Source: Paracoccus jeotgali
Lineage (GTDB): Bacteria > Pseudomonadota > Alphaproteobacteria > Rhodobacterales > Rhodobacteraceae
Assembly (NCBI RefSeq): GCF_002865605.1
Contig: NZ_CP025583.1
Coordinates: 1,716,501-1,780,500 of the forward strand
Reading direction: 5' to 3'
Length of the DNA: 64,000 nucleotides
Numbering within the stretch: the first letter of the stretch is position 1; the number at the start of each line of letters is the position of its first letter. Shown here one piece after another: positions 37,256 through 46,367 of this stretch. Both the position numbers and the translations under genes were made by a program. Below the pieces are notes generated by a model that was not told the origin of the DNA, did no database searches, and saw only the letters and a list, made by a program, of their open reading frames with translations.

Positions 37256-38086
37256 CTATAGCGTCAAGGCCAGCCGCAACGCGCCGTCCAGCGGCGTGCC
37301 GAGCGGTGGCCGGATCTGCCAGCGATCCGCCAGCAGCCGCGCATAGACCGGCCCCAGCCCGCCAGAGAACACCACCGGCAGCCCGAGATCGGTCTGCAGC
37401 GCCTCGATATAATCCGCAACGCAAGCGGCGGCGGCGTCCCACAGACGCAGCGCCGCCGGATCGTCCGGAAACCCCAGCAGATGCGGCACCTCGGCCCCAA
37501 AGGCGGCCCCGGTCGCTGCGCGGGCGAAACCGACGATGCCTGACGCGCCGCCGTGGCGTTCAAGCGTCTGCCGGGTCAGCGGCGTCTGCGGCAGAAACCC
37601 ATCCTCGGCCCGCAGCACATCGGCCAGAAAGCGCCGACCCAGCCAGTTGCCGGACCCCTCGTCGCCAAGGATCGGACCCCAGCCGCCCCGCGTCGTCACC
37701 TGCCCGTCAAGCTGGCGGATGAACGCCGACCCGGTGCCCATCGCGGCCACGATCCCGTCCGCAGCGCCCAAGGCCCCCGCCGCCGCCGTCACCGCATCCT
37801 GAACGACCCGCACCTGCCCCAGCCCCAGCCCCAGCCGCGCCGGCAGCCACTCGGCCGCGCCCGAGGTATTGACCCCGGCCAGCCCCAGCACCGCGCGGAT
37901 CTGCGCCGGATCATGGCCGCCCACCGCCTGCGCCAGACAATCGGTGATCGCGGCAACCGCGCCGTCAGGGTCGGACATGACATTGGCGGGGCCGCCTTGC
38001 CCGCGCCCCAGCACCGTCCCTGCCGCATCGGCCAGAACGGCGCGGCACCCGGTGCCGCCGCCGTCCAGCCCCAGGAACAGCCTCAC
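37256..38086 (-). CDS. BadF/BadG/BcrA/BcrD-type sugar kinase, likely N-acetylglucosamine kinase
   Basis: A 276-residue ATPase of the actin-like (ASKHA) fold. Phosphate 1 motif [18 protein letters not shown], the [10 protein letters not shown] loop, phosphate 2 motif [11 protein letters not shown] with [19 protein letters not shown], and the adenosine motif [15 protein letters not shown] match the N-acetylglucosamine/glucosamine kinase members of the BadF family. The start is GTG and overlaps the map stop (GTGA), so the two genes are coupled. A role in recycling cell-wall amino sugars is likely but inferred. Confidence 0.85.
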   Translation of the reverse strand: MRLFLGLDGGGTGCRAVLADAAGTVLGRGQGGPANVMSDPDGAVAAITDCLAQAVGGHDPAQIRAVLGLAGVNTSGAAEWLPARLGLGLGQVRVVQDAVTAAAGALGAADGIVAAMGTGSAFIRQLDGQVTTRGGWGPILGDEGSGNWLGRRFLADVLRAEDGFLPQTPLTRQTLERHGGASGIVGFARAATGAAFGAEVPHLLGFPDDPAALRLWDAAAACVADYIEALQTDLGLPVVFSGGLGPVYARLLADRWQIRPPLGTPLDGALRLALTL

Positions 38087-38886
38087 CCCAGATCCGGGAA
38101 GAAGCGCCCGGCGGGGGAAAGGGTAAAGATCTCGGCCCCGGTCGCGGTCACGCCGATCGAGTGCTCGAACTGCGCCGACAGCGACTTGTCGCGGGTGACG
38201 GCGGTCCAGTCATCGGCCAGCACCTTGGTATCGGGGCGGCCGAGGTTGATCATCGGCTCGATGGTGAAGAACATGCCCTCTTCCAGACGCGGGCCTTTGC
38301 CGGGGCGGCCGAAATGCAGCACGTTGGGCGGCGCGTGAAAGACCCGCCCCAGACCGTGCCCGCAGAAATCGCGGACGACCGACATGCGCTGCGCCTCGGC
38401 ATATTCCTGAATCGCCCAGCCGATATCGCCAAAGGTCGCGCCGGGCCGCACCGCCTCGATCCCGCGCATCAGCGAGTCGTGGGTGACCTGGATCAGCCGC
38501 CGGGCCTTCACCGACGGCGTGCCCGCGACATACATCCGGCTGGTGTCGCCATACCATCCATCGACGATCACGGTCACGTCGATGTTCAGAATATCGCCCG
38601 CGTTCAACACCTTGCCGCCGGGGATGCCGTGGCAGACGACGTGATTGACGCTGATGCAACTGGCGTGCTGGTAGCCGCGATAGCCGATGGTGGCCGAGGT
38701 CGCCCCCGCCTCGACGATGCGGTCGTGGATGAAGCTGTCCAGCGCCTCGGTCGTGGTGCCCGGCTCGACCAGCGGGCCGACCTCGTCAAGGATTTGGGCG
38801 GCCAGCGCCCCCGCCTTGTGCATGCCCGCGAAATCCTCGGGCTGGTGGATACGGATGCCCTCGGGCGTTAAGGAACCATCATTCAT
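38083..38886 (-). CDS. map: Methionine aminopeptidase, type I
   Basis: Removes the initiator Met from new proteins; 267 residues. The metal ligands are in place: D in LNIDVTVIVDGWYGDTSRM (two Asp), His in FCGHGLGRVFHAPP, Glu in FTIEPMINLG and Glu in AQFEHSIGV, with the substrate His in YQHASCISVNHVVCHGIPG. The start ATG at 38886 fits the family (LTPEGIRIHQPEDFAGMHKA at the N-terminus); the frame is open further but without homology. It is the first gene of a two-gene unit with the kinase and is divergent from the CinA-like gene. Confidence 0.96.
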   Translation of the reverse strand: MNDGSLTPEGIRIHQPEDFAGMHKAGALAAQILDEVGPLVEPGTTTEALDSFIHDRIVEAGATSATIGYRGYQHASCISVNHVVCHGIPGGKVLNAGDILNIDVTVIVDGWYGDTSRMYVAGTPSVKARRLIQVTHDSLMRGIEAVRPGATFGDIGWAIQEYAEAQRMSVVRDFCGHGLGRVFHAPPNVLHFGRPGKGPRLEEGMFFTIEPMINLGRPDTKVLADDWTAVTRDKSLSAQFEHSIGVTATGAEIFTLSPAGRFFPDLG

Positions 38887-39027
38887 CGGATCAACCTTTC
38901 TCAGCCCCCGACATAACCCCGGCCTCTGCGTTCTTCCAGCCCGGATCTGCCGCCGCCAAATCCGCCGCGCCGGTCTATTGCCCAGCCCCGGCGCCATGCG
39001 TAGATTGCCGACGAAACGGAGGTTTCC

Positions 39028-39768
39028 ATGCAATCCGACAACAAGACGGCGGCCATTCTGGTCATTGGCGACGAGATCCTCTCGGGCCGCACGCGCGAGG
39101 GGAATGCCCATCATCTGGCCAGCGTGCTGACGGCCGTGGGCATCGATCTGCGCGAAATCCGCGTCGTCGCCGATGAACAGCCGCTGATTGTCGAGGCGAT
39201 CCGGGCGCTCGATTCCTCGCTGGGGGGGCGCTACGACCTGCTGTTCACCTCGGGCGGGATCGGGCCGACGCATGACGACGTGACCGCGGATTCGGTGGCC
39301 GAGGCGTTCGGCACCGGCATTGAGATGAACGAAGAGGCGCTGGCCGTCATGCGCGCAAGGTGGGAGGCGCGCGGCATGCCCGTCACCGGCAACCGGATGC
39401 GGATGGCGCGGATCCCGTTGGGGGCCAAGCTGATCCCCAACAAGTTCAGCGCGGCGCCCGGTTTTCATCTGGGCAACACCTATGTCATGGCCGGCGTGCC
39501 CGAGGTCTTCCGCGCGATGGTCGATGCGATCCTGCCCGACCTGCCGACCGGCCGCCCGGTCGTCAGCGAATCGATCGACGTCAATCGCGGCGAATCCGAT
39601 GTGGCCGAGGATCTGCAACAGGTGGCGCTGGCCTATCCCGACCTGTCGCTCGGCTCTTACCCGTGGCACCGCGAGGGCAGCTATGGGACGATGCTGGTCG
39701 TGCGCGGCCTCGATGGCGCCCGCGTCGCTGCCGCCATGACCGATCTGCGGCAGCGGATCGGGTTGTGA
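39028..39768 (+). CDS. CinA-like MoaB/Mog-domain protein
   Basis: A 246-residue protein of the competence/damage-inducible CinA N-terminal family (MoCF_biosynth fold). Key features are AILVIGDEILSGRTREGNAH, LLFTSGGIGPTHDDVTADSVAEAFG and YVMAGVPEVFRAMVD. It lacks the C-terminal nicotinamide-nucleotide amidohydrolase domain of full CinA. Such short forms are common in alphaproteobacteria next to map; their substrate is uncertain, with molybdopterin or ADP-ribose being suggested for the fold. GGAGG lies 6 bases before the ATG. The stop overlaps the next GTG start (GTGA). Confidence 0.88.
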   Translation: MQSDNKTAAILVIGDEILSGRTREGNAHHLASVLTAVGIDLREIRVVADEQPLIVEAIRALDSSLGGRYDLLFTSGGIGPTHDDVTADSVAEAFGTGIEMNEEALAVMRARWEARGMPVTGNRMRMARIPLGAKLIPNKFSAAPGFHLGNTYVMAGVPEVFRAMVDAILPDLPTGRPVVSESIDVNRGESDVAEDLQQVALAYPDLSLGSYPWHREGSYGTMLVVRGLDGARVAAAMTDLRQRIGL

Positions 39769-40508
39769 GCGTGAGCGAGGCCGACCGGCTTGATCGCGCA
39801 CTCGAGGCGAGCTGGCCGGCGTCCGACTATGCCGAGGCCGGTGCGTTCCGCGTCGGCCGCGCCGGGGCCGATCCGGCGCTCGGCGCGGCTGCGCTGCGGT
39901 CCCGCGACGCGGCGTGGCAGGATGAGGATCTGCAGCTTGCGTTTGATCTGCACGCAGGCTGGCAGCAACCGCCGATCTTCCGCCTGCCCGACGACGCCGA
40001 TCCGGCGCTGGTCGCGGCGCTGACGCAGCGCGGACTGCGGCCCGCGCGCGAGATGCGGATTCTGGCGGTGGGGATCGACCGGCTGACCACCCAGCCGGTG
40101 CCGCGCGTGACCAGTTTCGCGGTCTGGCCACCTCTCGCCATCCAGCGCGACCTGTGGGCCGAGATGGGGCTGGATGCCGCGCGGCAGGCGATCATGGACC
40201 GGGTCGCGCTGCCGAAATCCGCCATTCTGGGCCGCACCGATGACCGCGCCGCCGGCGTCGCCTTTGTCGCGGCAAGCGACGGGCTGGCGGTGCTGCATGC
40301 GCTGGAAATCGTGCCCTCGCTGCGCCGGCAGGGGCTGGCGGGCTGGATGATGCGCGAGGCCGGGTTCTGGGCCACCGCGCAAGGCTGCGACCGGCTGTGT
40401 CTCGCCGTGGCCGCCGACAACGCCGCGGCCATCGCGCTGTATCGCAAGCTCGAATTCCAGGACGCTGGCGGTTTCTGCTATTTCGCCCCGCCCGGCACGC
40501 GCCTCTAG
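39765..40508 (+). CDS. GNAT family N-acetyltransferase
   Basis: A 247-residue acetyltransferase. The GTG start at 39765 overlaps the stop of the CinA-like gene; a second GTG is two codons on. The C-terminal GNAT domain (about residues 125-245) shows the acetyl-CoA loop VPSLRRQGLAGWMMREA and the end strand region AIALYRKLEFQDAGGFCYF. The N-terminal half (RLDRALEASWPASDYAEAGAF) resembles the extra domain of RimI-like relatives in Rhodobacteraceae. The acceptor substrate cannot be inferred. It ends four bases inside the convergent minus-strand gene at 40505. Confidence 0.87.
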   Translation: MSVSEADRLDRALEASWPASDYAEAGAFRVGRAGADPALGAAALRSRDAAWQDEDLQLAFDLHAGWQQPPIFRLPDDADPALVAALTQRGLRPAREMRILAVGIDRLTTQPVPRVTSFAVWPPLAIQRDLWAEMGLDAARQAIMDRVALPKSAILGRTDDRAAGVAFVAASDGLAVLHALEIVPSLRRQGLAGWMMREAGFWATAQGCDRLCLAVAADNAAAIALYRKLEFQDAGGFCYFAPPGTRL

Positions 40509-40885
40509 CCCGCCGTCGCGCGGGCCAGCCGGCGGAACTCGCGTTGCAGCAGGTCCAGTTCCGCCCGCATCAGGTCGATCTCGGCCCGCAGATCGTCGCC
40601 CGCCGGGGCGCCCGCGATCAGCGACAGGCTGCCCAGCATCTCGCCCGGCCCCGGGTCCGCGTCCCCCGGATCGGCCAGCAGCACCAGCGTTTGCAGCCCG
40701 TCCGACAGACATTCGACCGGCACCCGGGCGCTGATCCGCCAGCTTTGCGGCCCCTCGGGCTGCACCTCGGCCTCGGCCACGGGGCTGCCGTTACAGGCCA
40801 GCGTGACCCGCGCCGGGGCGTGCTCGCGGTGCAGCCGCACGGTCCAGACCCCCGCCCGCAATCCCAGAGATTCGAAATCGGACAT
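40505..40885 (-). CDS. Hypothetical protein, 126 residues
   Basis: I do not recognise a named family. The ATG at 40885 is preceded by a perfect CAGGAGGG ribosome site, which rules against the longer in-frame start at 40921. The product has a beta-rich first part (AGVWTVRLHREHAPARVTLA, a repeating strand pattern) and a helical end (LRAEIDLMRAELDLLQREFRRL) predicted to form a coiled coil. It has no signal peptide. It lies 28 bases after the DUF6478-like gene on the same strand and is probably co-transcribed with it. Confidence 0.78.
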   Translation of the reverse strand: MSDFESLGLRAGVWTVRLHREHAPARVTLACNGSPVAEAEVQPEGPQSWRISARVPVECLSDGLQTLVLLADPGDADPGPGEMLGSLSLIAGAPAGDDLRAEIDLMRAELDLLQREFRRLARATAG

Positions 40886-40913
40886 GCGGCCCTCCTGACC
40901 GGTTCGCGTTGCG

Positions 40914-41699
40914 TCAGACATTCGCCCTCGGATGGCGCGAGACGATCATTTCACGGATGCCGACAGCGTTCATCGCGGGCTTTTCCAGGATCACGTCCAG
41001 CCACACCTTGTCGATGCGGTTCTCGTTCATCGCGGTCTCGGCCAGGTCAAACTCGGTGACGTGGCGATTGCCGCGCCCGGCCTCCATCCCGCCCAGATGC
41101 CGCAGAATCTCCTCGGTATTCGGGCCGTTGCCGATGTTCAGACGCAGATAGATGTCGGCCTCGGCCTCGGGCTGGATCACCGTCTCGACCCGGATGATGT
41201 GATCGCGGGTCAGCCCGTCGCGCACCTCGTCCGGCAGATCGGTGCTGAGCGACAGGAAACTGCCGCCAAAGCCCAGCACCTCGATCCGCAGGATCTGGCT
41301 GGACAGGTCCGCGCTGTCGGTGTTGCCGGTCTGGCGCAGCAGCAGGGCGCGGTCCGGGCAGTCATGCCAGACCGTCAGGCCCGGCCCCAGCAGCGTCCCG
41401 CTGTCCGGCCCGACCGAGCCCGCAGGCGTCATCGGCGCATCCAGAAACCCCGGCCGCCAGCGCCAGTCGGTGCCGCCCGGCATCGGCAGCCGGTCGAGCG
41501 CGGCGCGCGACCCGCGCACCCGCTGATGGCTGACGGTCAGAAAACTGTCGAGATGCTTGCGCAGGGTCAGCGCCTGCTCGCGCAGATAGGGCAGTTGCGC
41601 GGCGCGCAGCCGCTCGGCCTGGCTGTCCAGCCGCGCCCAGTCGTCGCAGGCGCGTTGGCGCAATCTGCGTTCCAACCAGCGTTTCGGGCGAAAAGCCAT
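40914..41699 (-). CDS. DUF6478-like hypothetical protein
   Basis: A 261-residue protein seen in Rhodobacteraceae and, as far as I can tell, matching the DUF6478 family. The N-terminal 50 residues are helical and basic (RPKRWLERRLRQRACDDWAR, LREQALTLRKHLDSFL). The rest is beta-rich and begins TDWRWRPGFLDAPMTP, with LTVWHDCPDRALLLRQTGN, VLGFGGSFLSLSTDLP and RVETVIQPEAEADIYLRLNI, which looks like a jelly-roll type binding domain. No signal peptide is seen. Function unknown; the adjoining small gene is probably in the same operon. Confidence 0.75.
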   Translation of the reverse strand: MAFRPKRWLERRLRQRACDDWARLDSQAERLRAAQLPYLREQALTLRKHLDSFLTVSHQRVRGSRAALDRLPMPGGTDWRWRPGFLDAPMTPAGSVGPDSGTLLGPGLTVWHDCPDRALLLRQTGNTDSADLSSQILRIEVLGFGGSFLSLSTDLPDEVRDGLTRDHIIRVETVIQPEAEADIYLRLNIGNGPNTEEILRHLGGMEAGRGNRHVTEFDLAETAMNENRIDKVWLDVILEKPAMNAVGIREMIVSRHPRANV

Positions 41700-41780
41700 G
41701 TTTTTCCTGAGCCTCGCAACGGGGACAGCGCCCCCGAGGGATAGTGAAGGGCCGCGCTTTCGGCAAGATCCAGCCGACCC

Positions 41781-41795
41781 TTAACTGGACGTTAG
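41781..41795. promoter_or_regulatory. CtrA-like site upstream of the CAP-domain gene
   Basis: TTAACTGGACGTTAG is TTAA-N7-TTAG, one base different from the CtrA consensus TTAA-N7-TTAA(C). It lies 60 bases before the ATG of the CAP-domain lipoprotein in DNA where TTAA is rare. Confidence 0.45.
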
Positions 41796-41854
41796 CACAT
41801 GACTGTTTAGATAGGCGCAACCAAAGGAAGAACCGCTACAGGAAACTGCGCTTG

Positions 41855-42463
41855 ATGATTGTTCATAGCTTCTTGAAAACGCTTGCCGTTCTGGCCCTGA
41901 ACGGGCTGGTACTGGCAAGCTGCGCCCCCGCCCCCCAGCCAGAGCCTGCGCGCCAGCCGGCACGCGAATCGACCGTCTCGCCGCGTCTGCCGGGCCGGAT
42001 CGTCGTCACCGACGGGCATGGCGACATCCATATGGCGCTGGCCGGAAACGCCCAATGCGCCGCCACCTCGGGGGCCGAGACCGCCGCCGCGCTGGCCTCG
42101 ACCAATGCGATTCGCGCGCAGCGGGGGCTGGCGCCCCTCAGCGTCGATCCGCGCCTGCAGCGGGCGGCGGAAAGCCATGCCTGCGAAATGGCGCGGCGCG
42201 GGACGATGACCCATGTCGGCGGCAAGAGCAGCGGCCCGATGGCCCGCATCAAGCAGCTCGGCTACAAGCCGCGCATGGCGGCCGAAAACATCGCCGGCGG
42301 ACGCTTTGACCTGGCCCGCGTGCAGTCGGAATGGGTCAACTCGCCCAACCACCGCGCCAACCTGCTGCTGCCACAGACCCGGCATTTCGGCCTCGGCCGG
42401 GCAGTCGCGGCCGATGGCAAGACGGTGTTCTGGTCGGCGGTGTTCGCGCAGCCCAAGGGGTGA
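41855..42463 (+). CDS. CAP-domain (SCP/TAPS) lipoprotein
   Basis: A 202-residue exported protein. Signal peptide ends in lipobox LVLASC (Cys at about 23). The CAP domain (about residues 75-200) has the family residues: NAIRAQRGLAPLSVDPRLQR, the first His in AESHACEMARRGTMTHVGG, Glu in MAAENIAGG, and SEWVNSPNHRANLL with the second His. Bacterial CAP proteins are often spore-coat or envelope proteins of unproven activity. The start ATG at 41855 is preceded by CAGGAAAC. A CtrA-like site is found 60 bases upstream. It converges with cls. Confidence 0.88.
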   Translation: MIVHSFLKTLAVLALNGLVLASCAPAPQPEPARQPARESTVSPRLPGRIVVTDGHGDIHMALAGNAQCAATSGAETAAALASTNAIRAQRGLAPLSVDPRLQRAAESHACEMARRGTMTHVGGKSSGPMARIKQLGYKPRMAAENIAGGRFDLARVQSEWVNSPNHRANLLLPQTRHFGLGRAVAADGKTVFWSAVFAQPKG

Positions 42464-42576
42464 AAGAGGTGAGGGCGGCGCGTGGGCGAATGTTAAGCTT
42501 CCGGTGGCGCCGCCTGGGCGGGCGTAAGGCGACATTCAGACCACAGCAGCAGCGTCGCCAGCCCCCGCCCCAGCCG

Positions 42577-44016
42577 CTAAAGCAGCGGCGTCGCCAGGGC
42601 CAAGGTGTTGTTCCGGATCCGCCGCCAGCTTGGCCATGCCGCGACCTCGTCCAGCGTGATCTCGCGGGCGCGGTCCAGATAGCTCTGCTGGCGGGCGTCG
42701 ATCGCGGCAATCGCGGCGCCGTCGGCCACGATCATGTTCATCTCGTAGTTCAACTCAAAACTGCGGCGGTCGAGATTGCCGCTGCCCAGCATGGCGATGC
42801 GGCCATCGACGGTGATCAGCTTGGCGTGCAGCAGCCCCGGCTTGAACGCCATCAGCCGTACCCCGGCCCGCAGCAGCCCCAGATAGAAGCCCTGCGAGGT
42901 CGCGCCTACGAACAGCGAATCATTGCGCGCCGGCAGGATCATCGTCACCGCGATGCCGCGCCGCGCGCAGGCCTGAATGGCGGCATCGGTCGCGGGATCG
43001 GGGACGTAATAGGGTGTCGTGATGATGACCTGCTTTCGCGCCGCCGCCAGCAGCGCGATGATGCAGTCGGACACGCTGCCCGCCCGCAGGTCCGGCCCGG
43101 TCGAGACCACCTGCGCCACCACATTGCCGCCCTCGGCCGGGGGCACGGCGGCCAGCATCTCGCTGCCCAGATCGACGCCGGTATAGCTCATCCAGTCGGC
43201 GAGAAACACCGTCTGCATCTGGCGCAGGACCGGGCCTTCGACCGCGAACCAGACGTCGATCCAGGGCGCGTAGCGCGGCTTGACGGCAAAGGCCATGTCG
43301 GCGGCATTGCGACTGCCGGTAAAGCCCAGCCGGTTGTCGATCAGCACGATCTTGCGGTGATTGCGCAGATCCAGCCGCCGCGACAGCATCCGCAGCGGGA
43401 AATAGCCGGTGGGCATGGCGCGGACCAGCACCACGCCTGCATCCTCCATCTCGGTCCACAGCGACGACCGCCAGAACCGGCGCGAGCCGAGATCGTCGAC
43501 CATCACCCGGCAATCGACCCCGCGCTGCGCCGCCTTGCACAACGCCTTGCCGATCCGCCCGCCCGAGACGTCGTTCAGCCAGATATAGAACAGCACATGG
43601 ACATGGGTCCGCGCGGTCTCGATGGCGCGGATCATCTCGTCAAAGGCGTCGTCGCCCTCGGGCAGCAGCCGCAGCCGGTTGCCGTCGACGGGCGGCATCC
43701 CGCCCACCGATTCGGCGGTCGCGGCGATGCCGGCCATCCAGTCGGGCGGTGTCTCGATCCGGTGCGGGCTAGGCGTCATCACGCCGCTGAGGTGACTGCG
43801 GATGTCGGCGGCGCGCTGCCGGTCGGCCTGCGCGATCCGCACCTCGCCGAACAGCAGATAGGCGACGATGCCGACGAAGGGCAGCGCCTCGACGACCATG
43901 ATCCAGGCCAGCCGGACCGATGGCTCGATCCGGTTGCGGGTCAGAACCCGCACCACGATGAAGGCCGCCAGCACATAATGGGTGATGACGAGAAGGGTGG
44001 TCCACATGCCCGGCAT
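42577..44016 (-). CDS. cls: Cardiolipin synthase
   Basis: Phospholipase D-superfamily membrane enzyme that condenses two phosphatidylglycerols to cardiolipin; 479 residues. Two membrane helices (LLVITHYVLAAFIVVRVL and LAWIMVVEALPFVGIVAYLL) precede two HKD active sites: NHRKIVLIDNRLGFTGSRN and LHAKLITVDGRIAMLGSGN, each with the His-Lys-Asp set and GS. VLFYIWLNDVSGG and PYYVPD also match ClsA-type enzymes. The start ATG at 44016 follows a longer TTG-initiated frame that I reject. It is divergent from accD with 86 bases between the starts. Confidence 0.94.
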   Translation of the reverse strand: MPGMWTTLLVITHYVLAAFIVVRVLTRNRIEPSVRLAWIMVVEALPFVGIVAYLLFGEVRIAQADRQRAADIRSHLSGVMTPSPHRIETPPDWMAGIAATAESVGGMPPVDGNRLRLLPEGDDAFDEMIRAIETARTHVHVLFYIWLNDVSGGRIGKALCKAAQRGVDCRVMVDDLGSRRFWRSSLWTEMEDAGVVLVRAMPTGYFPLRMLSRRLDLRNHRKIVLIDNRLGFTGSRNAADMAFAVKPRYAPWIDVWFAVEGPVLRQMQTVFLADWMSYTGVDLGSEMLAAVPPAEGGNVVAQVVSTGPDLRAGSVSDCIIALLAAARKQVIITTPYYVPDPATDAAIQACARRGIAVTMILPARNDSLFVGATSQGFYLGLLRAGVRLMAFKPGLLHAKLITVDGRIAMLGSGNLDRRSFELNYEMNMIVADGAAIAAIDARQQSYLDRAREITLDEVAAWPSWRRIRNNTLALATPLL

Positions 44017-44102
44017 GAAACCTGTTCCGGGCCCTCGCTGCAATTGCAATTCCGTGACGCGCGGCCTATCTGTCCTGCGACCCCGGTCAGGAGCCGTTTC
44101 AG

Positions 44103-45077
44103 ATGAACTGGATCACCAACTACGTCCGCCCGCGCATCAATTCGCTGTTCTCGCGGCGCGAAGTGCCCGAGAATCTGTGGACGAAATGTCCCGAATGCGG
44201 AACGATGCTGTTTCACCGCGAACTGGCCGACAACCTGCAGGTCTGCACCAATTGCGGCCATCATCTGCCGATCTCGCCGCGTGACCGCTTTGCGGCGCTG
44301 TTCGACAACGGCCTGTTCCGCGAGGTCGCGGTCCCCGAACCCGTTGCCGATCCGCTGCAGTTCCGCGACCAGAAGAAATATCCCGACCGCATGAAGGCCG
44401 CGCAGAAGGCGACCGGCGAGAAAGAGGCGATGCTGGTGGCCGAGGGCGAGATGGGGCGCACGCCCATCGTCGCGGCGGCGCAGGATTTTTCCTTCATGGC
44501 CGGGTCGATGGGGATGTATGTCGGCAACGCCATCATCGCCGCCGCCGAACGCGCCATCGAGCTCAAGCGGCCGCTGGTGCTGTTTTCGGCCGCAGGCGGC
44601 GCGCGGATGCAGGAAGGCATCCTGTCGCTGATGCAGATGCCTCGCACCACCGTCGCCGTCCAGATGCTGCGCGAGGCCGGGCTGCCCTATATCGTCGTGC
44701 TGACTCATCCGACCACCGGCGGCGTCACCGCGTCCTATGCGATGCTGGGCGACGTCCAGATCGCCGAGCCGAACGCGCTGATCTGCTTTGCCGGCCCGCG
44801 CGTGATCGAGCAGACCATCCGCGAGAAACTGCCCGAGGGGTTTCAGCGCGCCGAATATCTGCTGGAACACGGGATGCTCGACCGCGTCACCCCGCGCAGC
44901 GAGTTGCGGGAAGAGCTGATCACGATTCTGCGGATCCTCTGCGACATGCCGCCTGCGGTGATGGGCGAATTGCCGCCGCCCTCGCCCGCCGGACAGGCGC
45001 AGATCGCCGACAAATCCGCCACCACGCCGACCCCTGCGCCCAAGGCCGCGGCAAAGCCCGCCCCCGCCAAACCCTGA
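44103..45077 (+). CDS. accD: Acetyl-CoA carboxylase carboxyltransferase subunit beta
   Basis: Beta subunit of the carboxyltransferase that makes malonyl-CoA for fatty acid synthesis; 324 residues. The zinc ribbon has Cys29, Cys32, Cys48 and Cys51 (KCPECG, CTNCG). The crotonase-like core shows [35 protein letters not shown] and [16 protein letters not shown], with [21 protein letters not shown] Pro/Ala-rich tail of about 30 residues follows. It is 15 bases upstream of folC, the conserved accD-folC arrangement. Confidence 0.97.
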   Translation: MNWITNYVRPRINSLFSRREVPENLWTKCPECGTMLFHRELADNLQVCTNCGHHLPISPRDRFAALFDNGLFREVAVPEPVADPLQFRDQKKYPDRMKAAQKATGEKEAMLVAEGEMGRTPIVAAAQDFSFMAGSMGMYVGNAIIAAAERAIELKRPLVLFSAAGGARMQEGILSLMQMPRTTVAVQMLREAGLPYIVVLTHPTTGGVTASYAMLGDVQIAEPNALICFAGPRVIEQTIREKLPEGFQRAEYLLEHGMLDRVTPRSELREELITILRILCDMPPAVMGELPPPSPAGQAQIADKSATTPTPAPKAAAKPAPAKP

Positions 45078-45092
45078 CGCGACGGCGCGGCC

Positions 45093-46367
45093 ATGGATCA
45101 CTCTGACGCCATCCTCCACCGGGTGATGGGCCTGCACCCCAAGATCATCGACCTGTCGCTGGACCGGATGCAGCGCCTGCTGGCCGATCTGGGCGATCCG
45201 CAGGACCGGCTCCCGCCGGTCGTCCATATCGCGGGGACGAATGGCAAGGGCTCGACGCTGGCGATGATCCGCGCCGGGCTGGAATCGCAGGGCCGCCGCG
45301 TCCACGCCTATACCTCGCCGCATCTGGCGCGGTTTCACGAACGCATCCGCCTCGCCGGGACGCTGATCCCCGAGCCGGACCTGGCCGACATCCTGACCGA
45401 GATCGAGAAGGTCAATGAAGGCCGCCCGATCACCTTCTTTGAGCTGACGACCGCCGCCGCCTTCATCGCCTTTGCGCGGACGTCGGCCGATTATACGCTG
45501 CTCGAGGTCGGGCTTGGCGGGCGGCTGGACGCGACCAATGTCATCGAGACCCCGGCGCTGACCATCATCACGCCGGTCAGCATCGACCACACGCAATATC
45601 TGGGCGACACGCTGCCGCAGATCGCGGGCGAAAAGGCGGGCATCCTCAAGCGGCGCGTGCCGGCGATCATCGCCCGCCAGCCCGATGCGGCGCTTGCCGT
45701 GATCGAGGAGCGCGCCCGGCGGCTGTCCGCGCCGCTGCACATCGCGGGGCAGGATTGGCATAGCGCCGCCGAGCGGGACGGGATGGTGTTTCAGGATCAG
45801 GACGGCTTGTTGGACCTGCCGCTGCCGAACCTGCCCGGCCCGCACCAGATCGACAATTCCGGCACCGCCATCGCCGCGCTGCGGGCGCTGGGATTCGGCG
45901 CCGACGCCGCGCTTGCCGCCGTCACCCGTGCCGACTGGCCAGCGCGGATGCAACGGCTGCGGCGCGGGCCGCTGGTGGCCATCGCCGAGGCGCAGGGCTG
46001 CGAGCTATGGCTCGACGGCGGCCACAATGCCGCCGGGGGGCAGGCGATTGCGGCGACGCTGGCGGGGCTGCCGCAGCGGCCCACGCATCTGATCTGCGGG
46101 ATGCTGAACACCAAGGATGTCACTGGCTATCTGCGCCCGCTGGGTCAGGTCTCGCAATCGCTGGTCGCGGTGTCGATCCCGGATGAGGCGAACACCCTGC
46201 CCGCCGAACAGACGCGCGATCTGGCAAGTTCGGTCGGGCTGCTGGCCAGCACCGCGCCCGATACCGCAAGCGCGGTCCGGCGGCTGGCGCAGGACCATCC
46301 GGGCGCGCGGCTGCTGATCTGCGGCTCTCTGTATCTGGCCGGGACGGTGCTGCGCGACAACGGCTAA
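45093..46367 (+). CDS. folC: Dihydrofolate synthase / folylpolyglutamate synthase
   Basis: Adds glutamate to dihydropteroate and to tetrahydrofolates; 424 residues. The Mur-ligase ATP loop HIAGTNGKGSTLAMI, YTSPHLARFHERIRL, VGLGGRLDATN, ITPVSIDHTQYLGDTLPQIAGEKAGI (read in pieces) and the C-terminal WLDGGHNAAGG with LICGMLNTKD are all present. It follows accD by 15 bases. The stop overlaps the zapE stop on the other strand (CTAA), so the two genes end tail to tail. No clear terminator is present between them. Confidence 0.96.
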   Translation: MDHSDAILHRVMGLHPKIIDLSLDRMQRLLADLGDPQDRLPPVVHIAGTNGKGSTLAMIRAGLESQGRRVHAYTSPHLARFHERIRLAGTLIPEPDLADILTEIEKVNEGRPITFFELTTAAAFIAFARTSADYTLLEVGLGGRLDATNVIETPALTIITPVSIDHTQYLGDTLPQIAGEKAGILKRRVPAIIARQPDAALAVIEERARRLSAPLHIAGQDWHSAAERDGMVFQDQDGLLDLPLPNLPGPHQIDNSGTAIAALRALGFGADAALAAVTRADWPARMQRLRRGPLVAIAEAQGCELWLDGGHNAAGGQAIAATLAGLPQRPTHLICGMLNTKDVTGYLRPLGQVSQSLVAVSIPDEANTLPAEQTRDLASSVGLLASTAPDTASAVRRLAQDHPGARLLICGSLYLAGTVLRDNG

